Of a stretch of DNA of 37,746 bases, positions 14,030 through 21,313 are shown in pieces. The notes beneath the pieces were generated by a model. It was not told the DNA's origin. It made no database searches and saw only the letters and a program-made list of their open reading frames with translations. How positions within the stretch are numbered: the stretch's first letter is position 1; each line of letters opens with the position of its first letter. Made by a program: the position numbers and the translations under genes. The stretch is from assembly GCA_964383855.1 (NCBI GenBank), contig CAYLIP010000023.1:1-37746 (forward strand), read 5' to 3'. This DNA comes from CAZHAC01 sp964383855 (GTDB lineage: Bacteria; Chloroflexota; Dormibacteria; Dormibacterales; Dormibacteraceae).

Positions 14030-15115
14030 ATGAGTCTTTCGACCCAACTGCTTAAGCCTGCCGCCGGCCTATTGGCGGCCATCTCGCTCGTCGCGTGCGG
14101 AGGAGCATCCTCGCAGCCGGCCGCAACCCCGACCGCCGACGTCGGTGCCGGGAGCCTGACCGGTGCTGGCGCGACCTTCCCCGAGCCCTTCTACACGAAG
14201 GCCTTCTACGACTACACCCAGAAGCATTCTCAGGTGACAGTCAACTACCAGGCCGTCGGCTCCGGCGCCGGCATCCAGCAGTACACGAAGGGAACCGTCG
14301 ACTTCGGCGCCTCCGATGTGCCGATGAACGACACCGAGCTGGCCGCCGCCGGTGGCGCCTCCTCGCTGATCCAGATCCCGACCACGGTCGGCGTCGTGGC
14401 CATCGCCTACAACGTCTCCGGCCTCAGCAGCCTCAAGCTCGACGGCCCGACGCTCGCCAACATTTACCTCGGCAACATCAAGAAGTGGAACGACCCGGCG
14501 ATCGCCGCGCTCAACTCGGGCACGCTGCCGGCCACCAACATCACGGTCGTTCACCGTTCTGACGGCTCCGGCACCAGCTACGCCTTCACCGACTACCTGA
14601 GCAAGATCTCCCCGGACTGGAAGTCGAAGGTCGGCACCGGCAAGTCGGTGCAGTGGCCGGCCGGCATCGGCGGCCAGGGCAACCAGGGCGTCGGCCAGGC
14701 CGTCCAGCAGACGGACGGCGCCATCGGCTACGTCGAGCTCGCCTACGTCGTGCAGTCGAACCTGAAGGCGGCCGAGCTGAAGAACGCCTCGGGCCAGTTC
14801 GTGAAGCCGAGCCTGGACGGCGCCTCCGCCGCCGCCGCTGCCAACAGCAACCCCAGCCCGACCAACTTCTCGATCACCAACGACAGCGGCAACACCGCCT
14901 ACCCGATCGCCAGCTTCTCCTGGCTGATCACCAAGCGGGCCCAGACCGACGCCAACAAGGGCAAGGCCCTGGCCCATCTCTTCCAGTGGCTGGTCACCGA
15001 CGGTCAGTCGGAGGGCAAGGCCCTGCAGTACGCGCCGCTGCCCAAGGTCGCGCAGGACTACGCCAGCTCCCAGCTGAAGCTGATCACCGTCAACGGAACG
15101 CCGGTCCTCAAGTAG
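14030..15115 (+). CDS. pstS: Phosphate-binding lipoprotein PstS
   Basis: A 361-aa periplasmic or surface phosphate-binding protein. A lipoprotein signal peptide ends in the lipobox ISLVAC, with lipidated Cys23 followed by a Ser/Ala/Pro linker. The mature part begins SLTGAGATFPEPFY, and phosphate-binding segments include YQAVGSGAGIQQY, DFGASDVPMN and HRSDGSGTSYAFTDYL. It delivers phosphate to PstCA. It is transcribed divergently from phoR, has its own Pho-box promoter and is followed by a strong terminator, so it is expressed apart from the permease genes. That fits the usual need for excess binding protein. Confidence 0.97.
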   Translation: MSLSTQLLKPAAGLLAAISLVACGGASSQPAATPTADVGAGSLTGAGATFPEPFYTKAFYDYTQKHSQVTVNYQAVGSGAGIQQYTKGTVDFGASDVPMNDTELAAAGGASSLIQIPTTVGVVAIAYNVSGLSSLKLDGPTLANIYLGNIKKWNDPAIAALNSGTLPATNITVVHRSDGSGTSYAFTDYLSKISPDWKSKVGTGKSVQWPAGIGGQGNQGVGQAVQQTDGAIGYVELAYVVQSNLKAAELKNASGQFVKPSLDGASAAAAANSNPSPTNFSITNDSGNTAYPIASFSWLITKRAQTDANKGKALAHLFQWLVTDGQSEGKALQYAPLPKVAQDYASSQLKLITVNGTPVLK

Positions 15116-15130
15116 GGACGCCGCTCCGGA

Positions 15131-15172
15131 GGGTGGCCGGGCCAGACGCGGCCCGGCCGCCCTTTCTTATTT
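15131..15172 (+). terminator. Intrinsic terminator of pstS
   Basis: GGGTGGCCGGGCC (15131-15143) pairs with GGCCCGGCCGCCC (15150-15162) over 13 bp with one T-G wobble and an AGACGC loop. The T-rich run TTTCTTATTT follows. It starts 16 nt after the pstS stop and separates pstS from the polyphosphate cluster. Confidence 0.85.
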
Positions 15173-15181
15173 ATTGCGGTG

Positions 15182-15213
15182 CTAACCCCGACTTAACCGC
15201 CCATACATACGCT
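15182..15213 (+). promoter_or_regulatory. Predicted Pho-box promoter of the polyphosphate cluster
   Basis: CTAACC (15182-15187) and TTAACC (15193-15198) are 11 bp apart, followed by 9 bp and TACGCT (15208-15213). The -10 ends 6 nt before the GTG of the SixA-like gene, predicting a leaderless mRNA. Confidence 0.65.
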
Positions 15214-15219
15214 GCCGCC

Positions 15220-15627
15220 GTGGAACGGAGGATCTTCCTGGTCGCGGAGGCCGACGCGGGCGACCGCTCGAGCTGGCCCGGGCCGGACCGCTACCGGCCG
15301 ATCACCCGCGACGGCTGGCGGCAGGCGCGCCAGGTCGCCCAGCGCCTGCGCGACGAGCGCGTGACCCGCGCCGTGGCCAGTCCCTGGCTGCGCTGCCGGC
15401 AGACGCTGATGCCCCTGGCCGACGAGCTGGGCATCGACGTCGACGAGCACCGGGCGCTGGCCGAGGCGGAGCCGATCGACCGGATCCTGACGCTGCTGGC
15501 CGAGATGCCGGACGCCCCGACCGTCGTCTGCACGCATGCCGACCTCGTGCGCCAGATCCTCGACCGGCAGGGCGTCGCACCGCTGCCGGGCGACATCGGT
15601 CCCTGGCTGATCGAGGGCGCCTCGTGA
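15220..15627 (+). CDS. SixA-like histidine phosphatase family protein lacking the RH active-site pair
   Basis: A 135-aa protein of the histidine phosphatase superfamily, SixA-like by size and motifs (GDRSSWPGPDRYRPITRDG; ASPWLRCRQTLMPLADELG; VVCTHADLVRQIL). In active members the first strand reads LVRHAxAG, where His becomes phosphorylated. Here it reads LVAEADAG, so Arg and the nucleophilic His are replaced by Ala and Glu without a gap. The later Arg (WLRCRQT) and second His (CTHAD) are kept. It is therefore probably inactive as a phosphatase and may bind a phosphorylated ligand or partner. The GTG start follows a Pho-type promoter by 6 nt, and the stop overlaps the next gene as GTGA. Its location ahead of ppk suggests a role in polyphosphate or phosphate signalling. 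Confidence 0.85.
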   Translation: MERRIFLVAEADAGDRSSWPGPDRYRPITRDGWRQARQVAQRLRDERVTRAVASPWLRCRQTLMPLADELGIDVDEHRALAEAEPIDRILTLLAEMPDAPTVVCTHADLVRQILDRQGVAPLPGDIGPWLIEGAS

Positions 15628-15794
15628 AGCGCCTGCCGGCGGCCGCCGTCCTGGCCGCCCGCCGCCGCCGGCCGGTGGCCGGCTCCCGGCGCCCGGTCAG
15701 CCACTGCGCCACCTGCGGGGCAGTGATCGAGTCGGCGCCGGTCACCCGGCGCGGCCGCGTCTACTGCTCCCTGGTCTGCTCGCTGGCGGCCTGA
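15624..15794 (+). CDS. Small TRASH/MYM-like zinc-finger protein, 56 aa
   Basis: A 56-residue protein starting at GTG, overlapping the SixA-like gene by 4 bp (GTGA). A basic, Arg/Ala-rich N-terminus (about 25 residues) precedes a zinc-finger-like pair: CATC at residues 28-31 and CSLVC at 48-52, with GRVY just before the second pair. The CxxC...GRVYCSxxC pattern resembles TRASH/MYM-type treble-clef fingers that bind metals or nucleic acid. No more specific function can be given. It lies 53 bp before ppk and would be cotranscribed with the SixA-like gene from the Pho-type promoter. Confidence 0.65.
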   Translation: MKRLPAAAVLAARRRRPVAGSRRPVSHCATCGAVIESAPVTRRGRVYCSLVCSLAA

Positions 15795-15828
15795 GCAAAC
15801 CCTGGCGGGGGGAGGCACGTCTCGGGTC

Positions 15829-15834
15829 TAATCT
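15829..15834 (+). promoter_or_regulatory. Possible -10 box (TAATCT) of ppk
   Basis: TAATCT ends 13 nt before the GTG of ppk, giving a leader of about 7 nt. No Pho-type repeats or -35 box are visible upstream, so ppk may have a Pho-independent promoter in addition to read-through from the upstream cluster. Confidence 0.4.
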
Positions 15835-15847
15835 CTCCTGAGAGCCA

Positions 15848-17929
15848 GTGCAGGCCGAGACCCGAACCCTCACCCCCCGATCGGTCGCGTCGGAACCCAG
15901 CTATTTCCTGAACCGCGAGCTCTCCATGCTCGACTACATGGAGCGCGTGCTCGCGATCGCGGAGGCTCCCGGGCATCCGCTGCTGGAGCGGGTCTCCTTC
16001 CTCTCCATGTCCAGCTATTCCCTGGACGACTTCTTCCAGATCCGCGTGGCGGGCCTGAAGGAGCAGTACGTGGCGGCGCCCAACCGGCGGTCGCCCGACG
16101 GCCTGACCGCCGCCGAGCAGCTGCATGCGATCCGGCAGCGCGTCGACGGCCTGGTCGAGCGGCACACCAGGCTCTTTTGCGACGAGCTGGTCCCCGCCCT
16201 GGCCGGAGCAGACATCAGGATCACAGCCGCCGAGGAACTGCAAAAGGACGACCTGGCGTTCACCGAACGGTACTTTCGCGATCGCATCTTCCCGGTCCTG
16301 ACCCCGCTCGCCGTCGACCCCGGTCACCCGTTTCCTTATATCTCCAATCTGTCGCTCAACCTGGCCGTCCTGGTGCGCGATCCGCTGCGCCACCGCCGCA
16401 GCTTTGCCCGGCTCAAGGTTCCGCCGCTCCTGCCCAGGTTCGTGCCACTCGCCGACGGCAAGCGCTACGTGCCGCTGGAGCAGGTGATCGCCAAGAACCT
16501 CCAGTCGCTCTTCCCGGGCATGAGCATTGTGAGCAGCCATGTCTTCCGGGTCACCCGCGACGCCGACCTGGACGTGGTCGAGAGCGAGGCCGAGGACCTG
16601 CTCTCGACCATCCAGTCGGAGCTGCGCCGGCAGCGCCGGCGCGCGGCGGCCGTCCGCCTGGAGGTCGAGCCCGGGATCCCCTTCGAGGTTCTGCAGGTGC
16701 TCATCCGGGAGCTCGAGCTGGAGCCGGAGGATGTCTACGAGATCGGCCGCATGCTCGATCTCCAGGGCCTGTCCATGCTGGCCAAGCTGCCGCGGCCCAG
16801 CTTGAAGCGCGAGCCCTGGACGCCGACCACGCAGCCCCGGCTGCGCGGCAACGGGGTCGAGGAGCCCGACATCTTCGCCGTGCTTCGGCAGGGCGACCTG
16901 CTGGTCCACCATCCCTACGACTCCTTCTCGACCTCGGTCGAGGCGTTCATCGCGCAGGCCGCCAGCGACCCCGATGTCCTCGCCATCAAGCAGACGCTCT
17001 ACCGGACGTCGGGCCCCGCCAGCCCGATCGCCCGTTCGCTGATCCAGGCCGCCGAGGCCGGCGTCCAGGTGGTGGCGCTGGTCGAGCTCAAGGCTCGAGG
17101 TGACGAGCAGGCGAACATCGAGTGGGCTCACCACCTCGAAGAGGCGGGGGTCCATGTCGTATACGGCCTGGTCGGCCTGAAGACGCACGCCAAGGTGGTC
17201 CTGGTCGTGCGCCAGGAGGCCGAGGGCATCCGGCGCTACGTCCACATCGGCACAGGCAACTACAACCCGGCCACCGCCCACACCTATGAGGACGTGGGCC
17301 TTCTCTCCACCAACGAGCAGCTGGGCGCAGATGTCAGCGACCTCTTCAACTTCCTGACCGGGTACAGCCGGCAGAGGCGCTACCGGGAGCTGATGGTCGC
17401 CCCGGCGACCGTGCGCAAGAGCCTGCTCGCGCTGATCCGGCGCGAGGCGCGGGAGGGCGGCAGGATCGTCCTCAAGATCAACAACCTGGTCGACACAGAG
17501 ATCATCGAAGCGCTCTACGCCGCCGCCGGGGCGGGCGCCGAGATCGATCTCATCGTCCGCAGCATGTGCTGCCTGCGCCCGGGCGTGGCCGGGCTCTCCG
17601 AGAAGATCCGCGTGCGCTCGGTGGTCGGGCGATTTCTCGAGCATTCGCGGATCTACCGCTTCGGCCCGGATGAGCGGGCAGAGTTCTGGATCGGCTCGCC
17701 CGACCTGATGGACCGCAACCTGGACCGGCGGGTAGAGGTGATCACGCCGGTCAGCGAGCCCGGGCTGCGCAAGGAGATCCAGCACTGGCTCGACGCCACC
17801 CTGGCAGACGACGTCCTCAGCTGGGAGCTCGGACCAGACGGGAAGTGGCGCAAGGTGCCCACGGTGCGGGGAATCAACGTCCACGACGTGCTCCAGCGGG
17901 AGGCGCTGGAGCGGTCGGGTGGCAGGTGA
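15848..17929 (+). CDS. ppk: Polyphosphate kinase 1
   Basis: A 693-aa PPK1, the usual length. It makes inorganic polyphosphate from ATP reversibly through a phosphohistidine. The N domain begins YFLNRELSMLDYMERVL, followed by SSYSLDDFFQIRVAGLKEQ. The catalytic domains contain VHIGTGNYNPATAHTYEDVG, whose His is the phospho-acceptor, and EHSRIYRFG with the second conserved His. KINNLVDTEIIEALY and RSMCCLRPGV are further PPK1 segments. The start is GTG at 15848. Its end overlaps the CYTH-CHAD gene by 11 nt. Neighbouring SixA-like, CYTH-CHAD and Nudix genes and the Pho-type promoter 0.6 kb upstream point to a polyphosphate cluster. Confidence 0.96.
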   Translation: MQAETRTLTPRSVASEPSYFLNRELSMLDYMERVLAIAEAPGHPLLERVSFLSMSSYSLDDFFQIRVAGLKEQYVAAPNRRSPDGLTAAEQLHAIRQRVDGLVERHTRLFCDELVPALAGADIRITAAEELQKDDLAFTERYFRDRIFPVLTPLAVDPGHPFPYISNLSLNLAVLVRDPLRHRRSFARLKVPPLLPRFVPLADGKRYVPLEQVIAKNLQSLFPGMSIVSSHVFRVTRDADLDVVESEAEDLLSTIQSELRRQRRRAAAVRLEVEPGIPFEVLQVLIRELELEPEDVYEIGRMLDLQGLSMLAKLPRPSLKREPWTPTTQPRLRGNGVEEPDIFAVLRQGDLLVHHPYDSFSTSVEAFIAQAASDPDVLAIKQTLYRTSGPASPIARSLIQAAEAGVQVVALVELKARGDEQANIEWAHHLEEAGVHVVYGLVGLKTHAKVVLVVRQEAEGIRRYVHIGTGNYNPATAHTYEDVGLLSTNEQLGADVSDLFNFLTGYSRQRRYRELMVAPATVRKSLLALIRREAREGGRIVLKINNLVDTEIIEALYAAAGAGAEIDLIVRSMCCLRPGVAGLSEKIRVRSVVGRFLEHSRIYRFGPDERAEFWIGSPDLMDRNLDRRVEVITPVSEPGLRKEIQHWLDATLADDVLSWELGPDGKWRKVPTVRGINVHDVLQREALERSGGR

Positions 17930-19376
17930 GCGCGAGCTGAGGCTCGGCGCTTCCCCTGGCTTTCACCTGCCCAACCTGGCCGGCGTCCTTGCCGGGGTCG
18001 AAGCCTCGGAACCCGAGGAGCGCCGGATCGAGGCCACGTACTTCGACGCTCCCGACCTGCGCCTGGCCAGGGCCGGTGCCAGCCTGCGCCACCGGGGCGG
18101 CCAGGGCTGGACGCTGGCGCTGCCCGGCGTCGAGCCGCTCGATTTTCCGGGCCGGGCGGCGGCGCCTCCGGAGGAGGCCCTTCGCCTGGTGACCGCCTTC
18201 CGGCGCAGTGCCGAGCTGCGTCCGGTGGCCCGACTCTCGACGATGCGCCGCCGCGTGCGCCTCTTCGACGGCTCCGGCGTCGAGCTCTCTACGGTGACGG
18301 ATGACGAGGTGTCGGTCCTCGAGGGGCGCCGCGTTGCGGCGCGGTTTCGAGAGGTCCGGATCGAGGCCGAGCCGGGGGCCGGCCCCGAGATCGTCGAGGC
18401 GGTCCGCGAGCGCCTGGCCGGGCTCGGGGCCGGCGACCAGGCCGAGATCCCCGTCCACATCAGGGCGCTGGGACCGCCCGCGCAGCGCCCCTCCGATGTG
18501 CACCTGGAAGCGACGGCCGGCCGCTCCACCGCGGCCGGCGTGCTGCGGGCCGCCCTGGCGGGCTCGGTGGAGTCGCTCCTGGCCAACGACCCCGGGGCCC
18601 GGCTCGGTCGGGATCCCGACCACCTCCGCAAGATGCGGGTCGCGGTGCGCCGGCTCCGCTCTCACCTGCACAGCTTCCGGCCGCTCCTCGACCGCGAATG
18701 GACGGCGCGGATCGCCGGCGAGCTCCAGTGGCTGGCCGATGAGCTGGGCGCTGTTCGCGACCTCGAGGTGGTGGGCACGCGCCTGCGGGAGCGGGCCGAG
18801 GAGGTGGCCGAGCCCGACCGGCCCACCGCCCGCCGCCTCGCCGATGGACCCTTCGCCGCTGCCGCAGCCGGGCGCGGCCGGCTTGGCCAGGTTCTCGACT
18901 CGGAGCGCTATGCCGCCCTGCTCGATCTCCTGGTCGAAGCGGTGGCCCAGCCGTCGCTGCGGGGTCCGGGTGTGGACGGCGCGGCCGAGGCGGTCTCCGA
19001 GCTGGCTGGCGTCCCCTGGAGACGGCTGCGGCGGGCGGTGGATGGTCTCGGCCGAGCACCCAGCGTCGAGGAGCTGCACGCCGTCCGGGTCCGCGCCAAG
19101 GATGCCCGCTACGCGGGCGAGGCGACCGCGCTGGCCGGCATCGAGGTTTCCCCCTACGTCTCGGCGCTGGCCCGTGTCCAGGCCGTGCTCGGCGAGCACC
19201 GCGACAGCGCCACGGCCCAGGAGTGGCTCCGCTCGCATGCCGGCAGCGGGCGGCGCGGGTTCGTCGCGGGACAGCTCTATCAGCTGGAGGCGGCGGCCGC
19301 CGCCCGGGCCCTGGAGGCGTTCCCGCGGGCATGGAAGACGGCGAGGAGGGGGAGCCTGAGAAAGTGGATGCCATGA
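17919..19376 (+). CDS. CYTH-CHAD domain protein
   Basis: A 485-aa two-domain protein. The N-terminal CYTH domain (about residues 1-195) starts ERELRL, so its metal/triphosphate motif reads ExExR rather than the usual ExExK. It continues with ATYFDAPDLRLARAGASLRHR. The C-terminal CHAD domain (about 200-480) is helical, with conserved basic segments KMRVAVRRLRSHLHSF and RVRAKDARYAGEA. CYTH domains act on or bind triphosphates, and CHAD domains bind polyphosphate, so a polyphosphate-binding or triphosphatase role fits. GTG at 17919 overlaps ppk by 11 nt, and the stop overlaps the Nudix gene as ATGA. The Lys-to-Arg change may alter catalysis. Confidence 0.9.
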   Translation: MAGERELRLGASPGFHLPNLAGVLAGVEASEPEERRIEATYFDAPDLRLARAGASLRHRGGQGWTLALPGVEPLDFPGRAAAPPEEALRLVTAFRRSAELRPVARLSTMRRRVRLFDGSGVELSTVTDDEVSVLEGRRVAARFREVRIEAEPGAGPEIVEAVRERLAGLGAGDQAEIPVHIRALGPPAQRPSDVHLEATAGRSTAAGVLRAALAGSVESLLANDPGARLGRDPDHLRKMRVAVRRLRSHLHSFRPLLDREWTARIAGELQWLADELGAVRDLEVVGTRLRERAEEVAEPDRPTARRLADGPFAAAAAGRGRLGQVLDSERYAALLDLLVEAVAQPSLRGPGVDGAAEAVSELAGVPWRRLRRAVDGLGRAPSVEELHAVRVRAKDARYAGEATALAGIEVSPYVSALARVQAVLGEHRDSATAQEWLRSHAGSGRRGFVAGQLYQLEAAAAARALEAFPRAWKTARRGSLRKWMP

Positions 19377-19819
19377 GCAGCCCGCGCGACGTCTTCGCCG
19401 GCGATCGCTGGGACGATCCCTCCCTTGTTCACGCGGGCGGCGGCCTGGTCATGCGGCCGGGTCCGGGCGGGATGCCCGAGATCATCGTCGTGCATCGCCC
19501 CGGCTATGACGACTGGACCTTGCCCAAGGGCAAGCTCGTTAATGAGACGGAGGACGGCCAGGAGGCGGCGCTGCGCGAGGTCGAAGAGGAGACCGGGCTG
19601 CGCTGCCGGCTCGGCCGGCCGGTCGGGACCACCCACTACATCGACCACAAGGGCCGGGCCAAGGTCGCCCGTTATTGGGAGATGCGGCCGCTGAGGGGGC
19701 ATTTTGAGCCCAACCGTGAGGTCGACGAGATGCGGTGGCTCACCGTCCACGAAGCGCTCGAGCTCTTGAGCTACGAGCACGACCGCGAACTGCTCGAGGA
19801 GTGGGAGGCTAGGCGCTAG
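19373..19819 (+). CDS. Nudix hydrolase (MutT1-like)
   Basis: A 148-aa Nudix protein, coupled to the CYTH-CHAD gene by an ATGA overlap. The Nudix region reads WTLPKGKLVNETEDGQ followed by EAALREVEEETGL. Compared with the consensus G-x5-E-x7-REUxEExGU it has one extra residue between the first G and the E (G-x6-E). Relatives next to polyphosphate genes cleave diadenosine polyphosphates, oxidised nucleotides or similar nucleoside polyphosphates. Here the substrate is unknown. It is the last gene of the plus-strand polyphosphate cluster. Its 3' end overlaps the next Nudix gene on the other strand by 11 bp. Confidence 0.88.
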   Translation: MSSPRDVFAGDRWDDPSLVHAGGGLVMRPGPGGMPEIIVVHRPGYDDWTLPKGKLVNETEDGQEAALREVEEETGLRCRLGRPVGTTHYIDHKGRAKVARYWEMRPLRGHFEPNREVDEMRWLTVHEALELLSYEHDRELLEEWEARR

Positions 19820-20285
19820 TCGCCAGCCGCTCGTCGGACGGCGGTTCGAGGCGGTCGCGGAGGGTCTCGAAGAGCGCAGCCTCGGGACGGCGGTGGAGCG
19901 CGCGCTCGGCCACCGCCAGCTCGACCCAGACCAGCGAGTCGATCTCGTGGTTGGCCCGGAAGCGGCCGCTCTGCGGCTCCATCAACCAGTAGGTGGTGAC
20001 CTTGGAGCGGCCTTTGCGCGTCTGGCGGAGCACGCTGCCCAGCAGCTCGCCGACGTGGACGGCGTAACCCGTCTCTTCACCGACCTCCCGGACGGCGGCG
20101 GCGGCCGTTGACTCCCCGGCGCCGACTCGGCCCTTGGGAAAGCCCCAGTCGTCCTTGGTCGACCGGTGCACGAGAGCAAGCTCGACGCGGCCGCGGCTGC
20201 GGCGCCAGAGGACGCCTCCCGCGCAGACCGTGACCTGGTGGAGGACGTCGAAGGGGATCAGGGTCGGAGGTGCCGGTCGCACCAT
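19809..20285 (-). CDS. Nudix hydrolase
   Basis: A 158-aa Nudix protein with a canonical box: GFPKGRVGAGESTAAAAV followed by REVGEETG (G-x5-E-x7-REUxEExG). The flanking KDDWGFPKG and KVTTYWLM segments are like those in diadenosine-polyphosphate or MutT-like hydrolases. It points toward the other Nudix gene, with the two 3' ends overlapping by 11 bp. The ATG at 20285 lies 12 nt after a TAGCCT -10 box preceded by a Pho-type repeat pair, so induction during phosphate limitation is likely. A role in recovering phosphate from nucleotides, or in clearing nucleoside polyphosphates, is inference. Confidence 0.88.
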   Translation of the reverse strand: MVRPAPPTLIPFDVLHQVTVCAGGVLWRRSRGRVELALVHRSTKDDWGFPKGRVGAGESTAAAAVREVGEETGYAVHVGELLGSVLRQTRKGRSKVTTYWLMEPQSGRFRANHEIDSLVWVELAVAERALHRRPEAALFETLRDRLEPPSDERLATSA

Positions 20286-20297
20286 GGTCTGGTCGGC

Positions 20298-20329
20298 AGG
20301 CTACTACAAGTAGGTTAAGCGAAGGTTTT
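20298..20329 (-). promoter_or_regulatory. Predicted Pho-box promoter of the minus-strand Nudix gene
   Basis: On the minus strand AAAACC (20329-20324) and TTAACC (20318-20313) are 11 bp apart, followed by 9 bp and TAGCCT (20303-20298). The ATG is 12 nt further on. The first repeat keeps only AACC of the consensus, so this is one of the weaker sites. Confidence 0.5.
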
Positions 20330-20340
20330 GGGAGCTGCGT

Positions 20341-21204
20341 TCATCCCGGCTCGCCGTCGCCGTACGGCGAGTAGACGTAGAAGAGGTGGCCGTCGAGGTC
20401 GCGGAACGCTCCCCGGACCTCGTGCGCTCCGCGCGACGGCTGCTCGACGACCGTCCCACCGGCAGCCGCCGCCCGCTCCAGCGCCGCGGTGACGTCGGGC
20501 ACCTTGATGTTGACCGCCATCTCGCTCGCGATCCGCTGCCCGGCCCCGGCCAGCGCGAGGTTGAAGTCGCCTCCGCTGAAGACGGCCCAGCGGTCGCCGT
20601 CGCGAAAGAGAAGGCTGAGGCCGAGCCCTCGACCGTAGTAGTCGCAGGCGCGGTCCATGTTGGCCACCGAGAGCACGACCGAGCGGACGTCGCCGAGGGC
20701 GGCCGACCGGGAGGAGAGGAGACGCTCGAAGCCGCTCTGGAAGAAGACCAGGGGCCGGCGGTCGTGGTGCGCGTGCAGGTCGACCACCCGGCAGACGACC
20801 ACCGTGTGGTCGCCTCCCTCGTGTTCGTCGATGATCTCGCAGTCGATCCACGCCAGGGCCTCCTCGAGGATCGGACTGCCGCCCGCTGGCGTGCCGCGCC
20901 AGGCGATCCCGGCGTACTTGTCGCCACCCGGCCTGGCGAAACGGCGCGCCAGGTCGGCCTGGCCCTCGGCGAGGAGGTTGACGCACAGCCGCCCGGCCCG
21001 GCGGATCCGCGGCCAGCTCGTGGAGGAACGGCTCGGACAGATGAGGATCAGCGGCGGATCGAGCGACAGGGAGCAGAAGGACTGGATCGTCATGCCGACC
21101 GGCCGGCCGGCGTCGACGGCGGTGACGACGGCGACGCCGCTCGCGAAGTGGCCGAGGACGGCGCGATAGTGGCGCTCGAAGCTCCGGCGCGCGGCGAGAT
21201 CCAC
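20341..21204 (-). CDS. Flavin reductase-like domain fused to a VOC (glyoxalase-like) domain
   Basis: A 287-aa fusion. Residues about 1-165 form a flavin reductase/FMN-binding split-barrel domain (HFASGVAVVTA, then VGMTIQSFCSLSLDPPLILIC and LCVNLLAEGQ), like HpaC/DIM6-NTAB proteins that supply reduced flavin to monooxygenases. Residues about 175-287 are a VOC domain (SVANMDRACDYYGRGLGLSL, then FRDLDGHLFYVYSP), a fold used by glyoxalases and extradiol dioxygenases. The fusion may couple flavin reduction to binding of a small substrate; the reaction is unknown. GTG at 21204 gives the usual flavin-reductase N-terminus and lies 7 nt after a TAAGCT -10 box. An ATG at 21237 is the alternative. Confidence 0.83.
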   Translation of the reverse strand: MDLAARRSFERHYRAVLGHFASGVAVVTAVDAGRPVGMTIQSFCSLSLDPPLILICPSRSSTSWPRIRRAGRLCVNLLAEGQADLARRFARPGGDKYAGIAWRGTPAGGSPILEEALAWIDCEIIDEHEGGDHTVVVCRVVDLHAHHDRRPLVFFQSGFERLLSSRSAALGDVRSVVLSVANMDRACDYYGRGLGLSLLFRDGDRWAVFSGGDFNLALAGAGQRIASEMAVNIKVPDVTAALERAAAAGGTVVEQPSRGAHEVRGAFRDLDGHLFYVYSPYGDGEPG

Positions 21205-21211
21205 TGGGCCG

Positions 21212-21217
21212 AGCTTA
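21212..21217 (-). promoter_or_regulatory. Predicted -10 box (TAAGCT) of the flavin reductase-VOC gene
   Basis: TAAGCT on the minus strand ends 7 nt before the GTG at 21204, the leaderless spacing seen elsewhere in the window. No Pho-type repeat pair precedes it. Confidence 0.4.
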
Positions 21218-21313
21218 ACCGTCGCCGGGAGCAGCATCCGCGCCGGTGCGCGGAGCGTCGAAGAATTGCTCACCTCGGCCGCGACCCTTCTCTGATCCGC
21301 GATCATCTGGTGT

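Noticed and set aside
21214..21219. TTAACC on the plus strand near the flavin reductase-VOC start
   Set aside because: No repeat at 11 bp, no -10 box at 9-10 bp, and about 100 bp from the nearest plus-strand gene. On the minus strand it is explained as part of TAAGCT.
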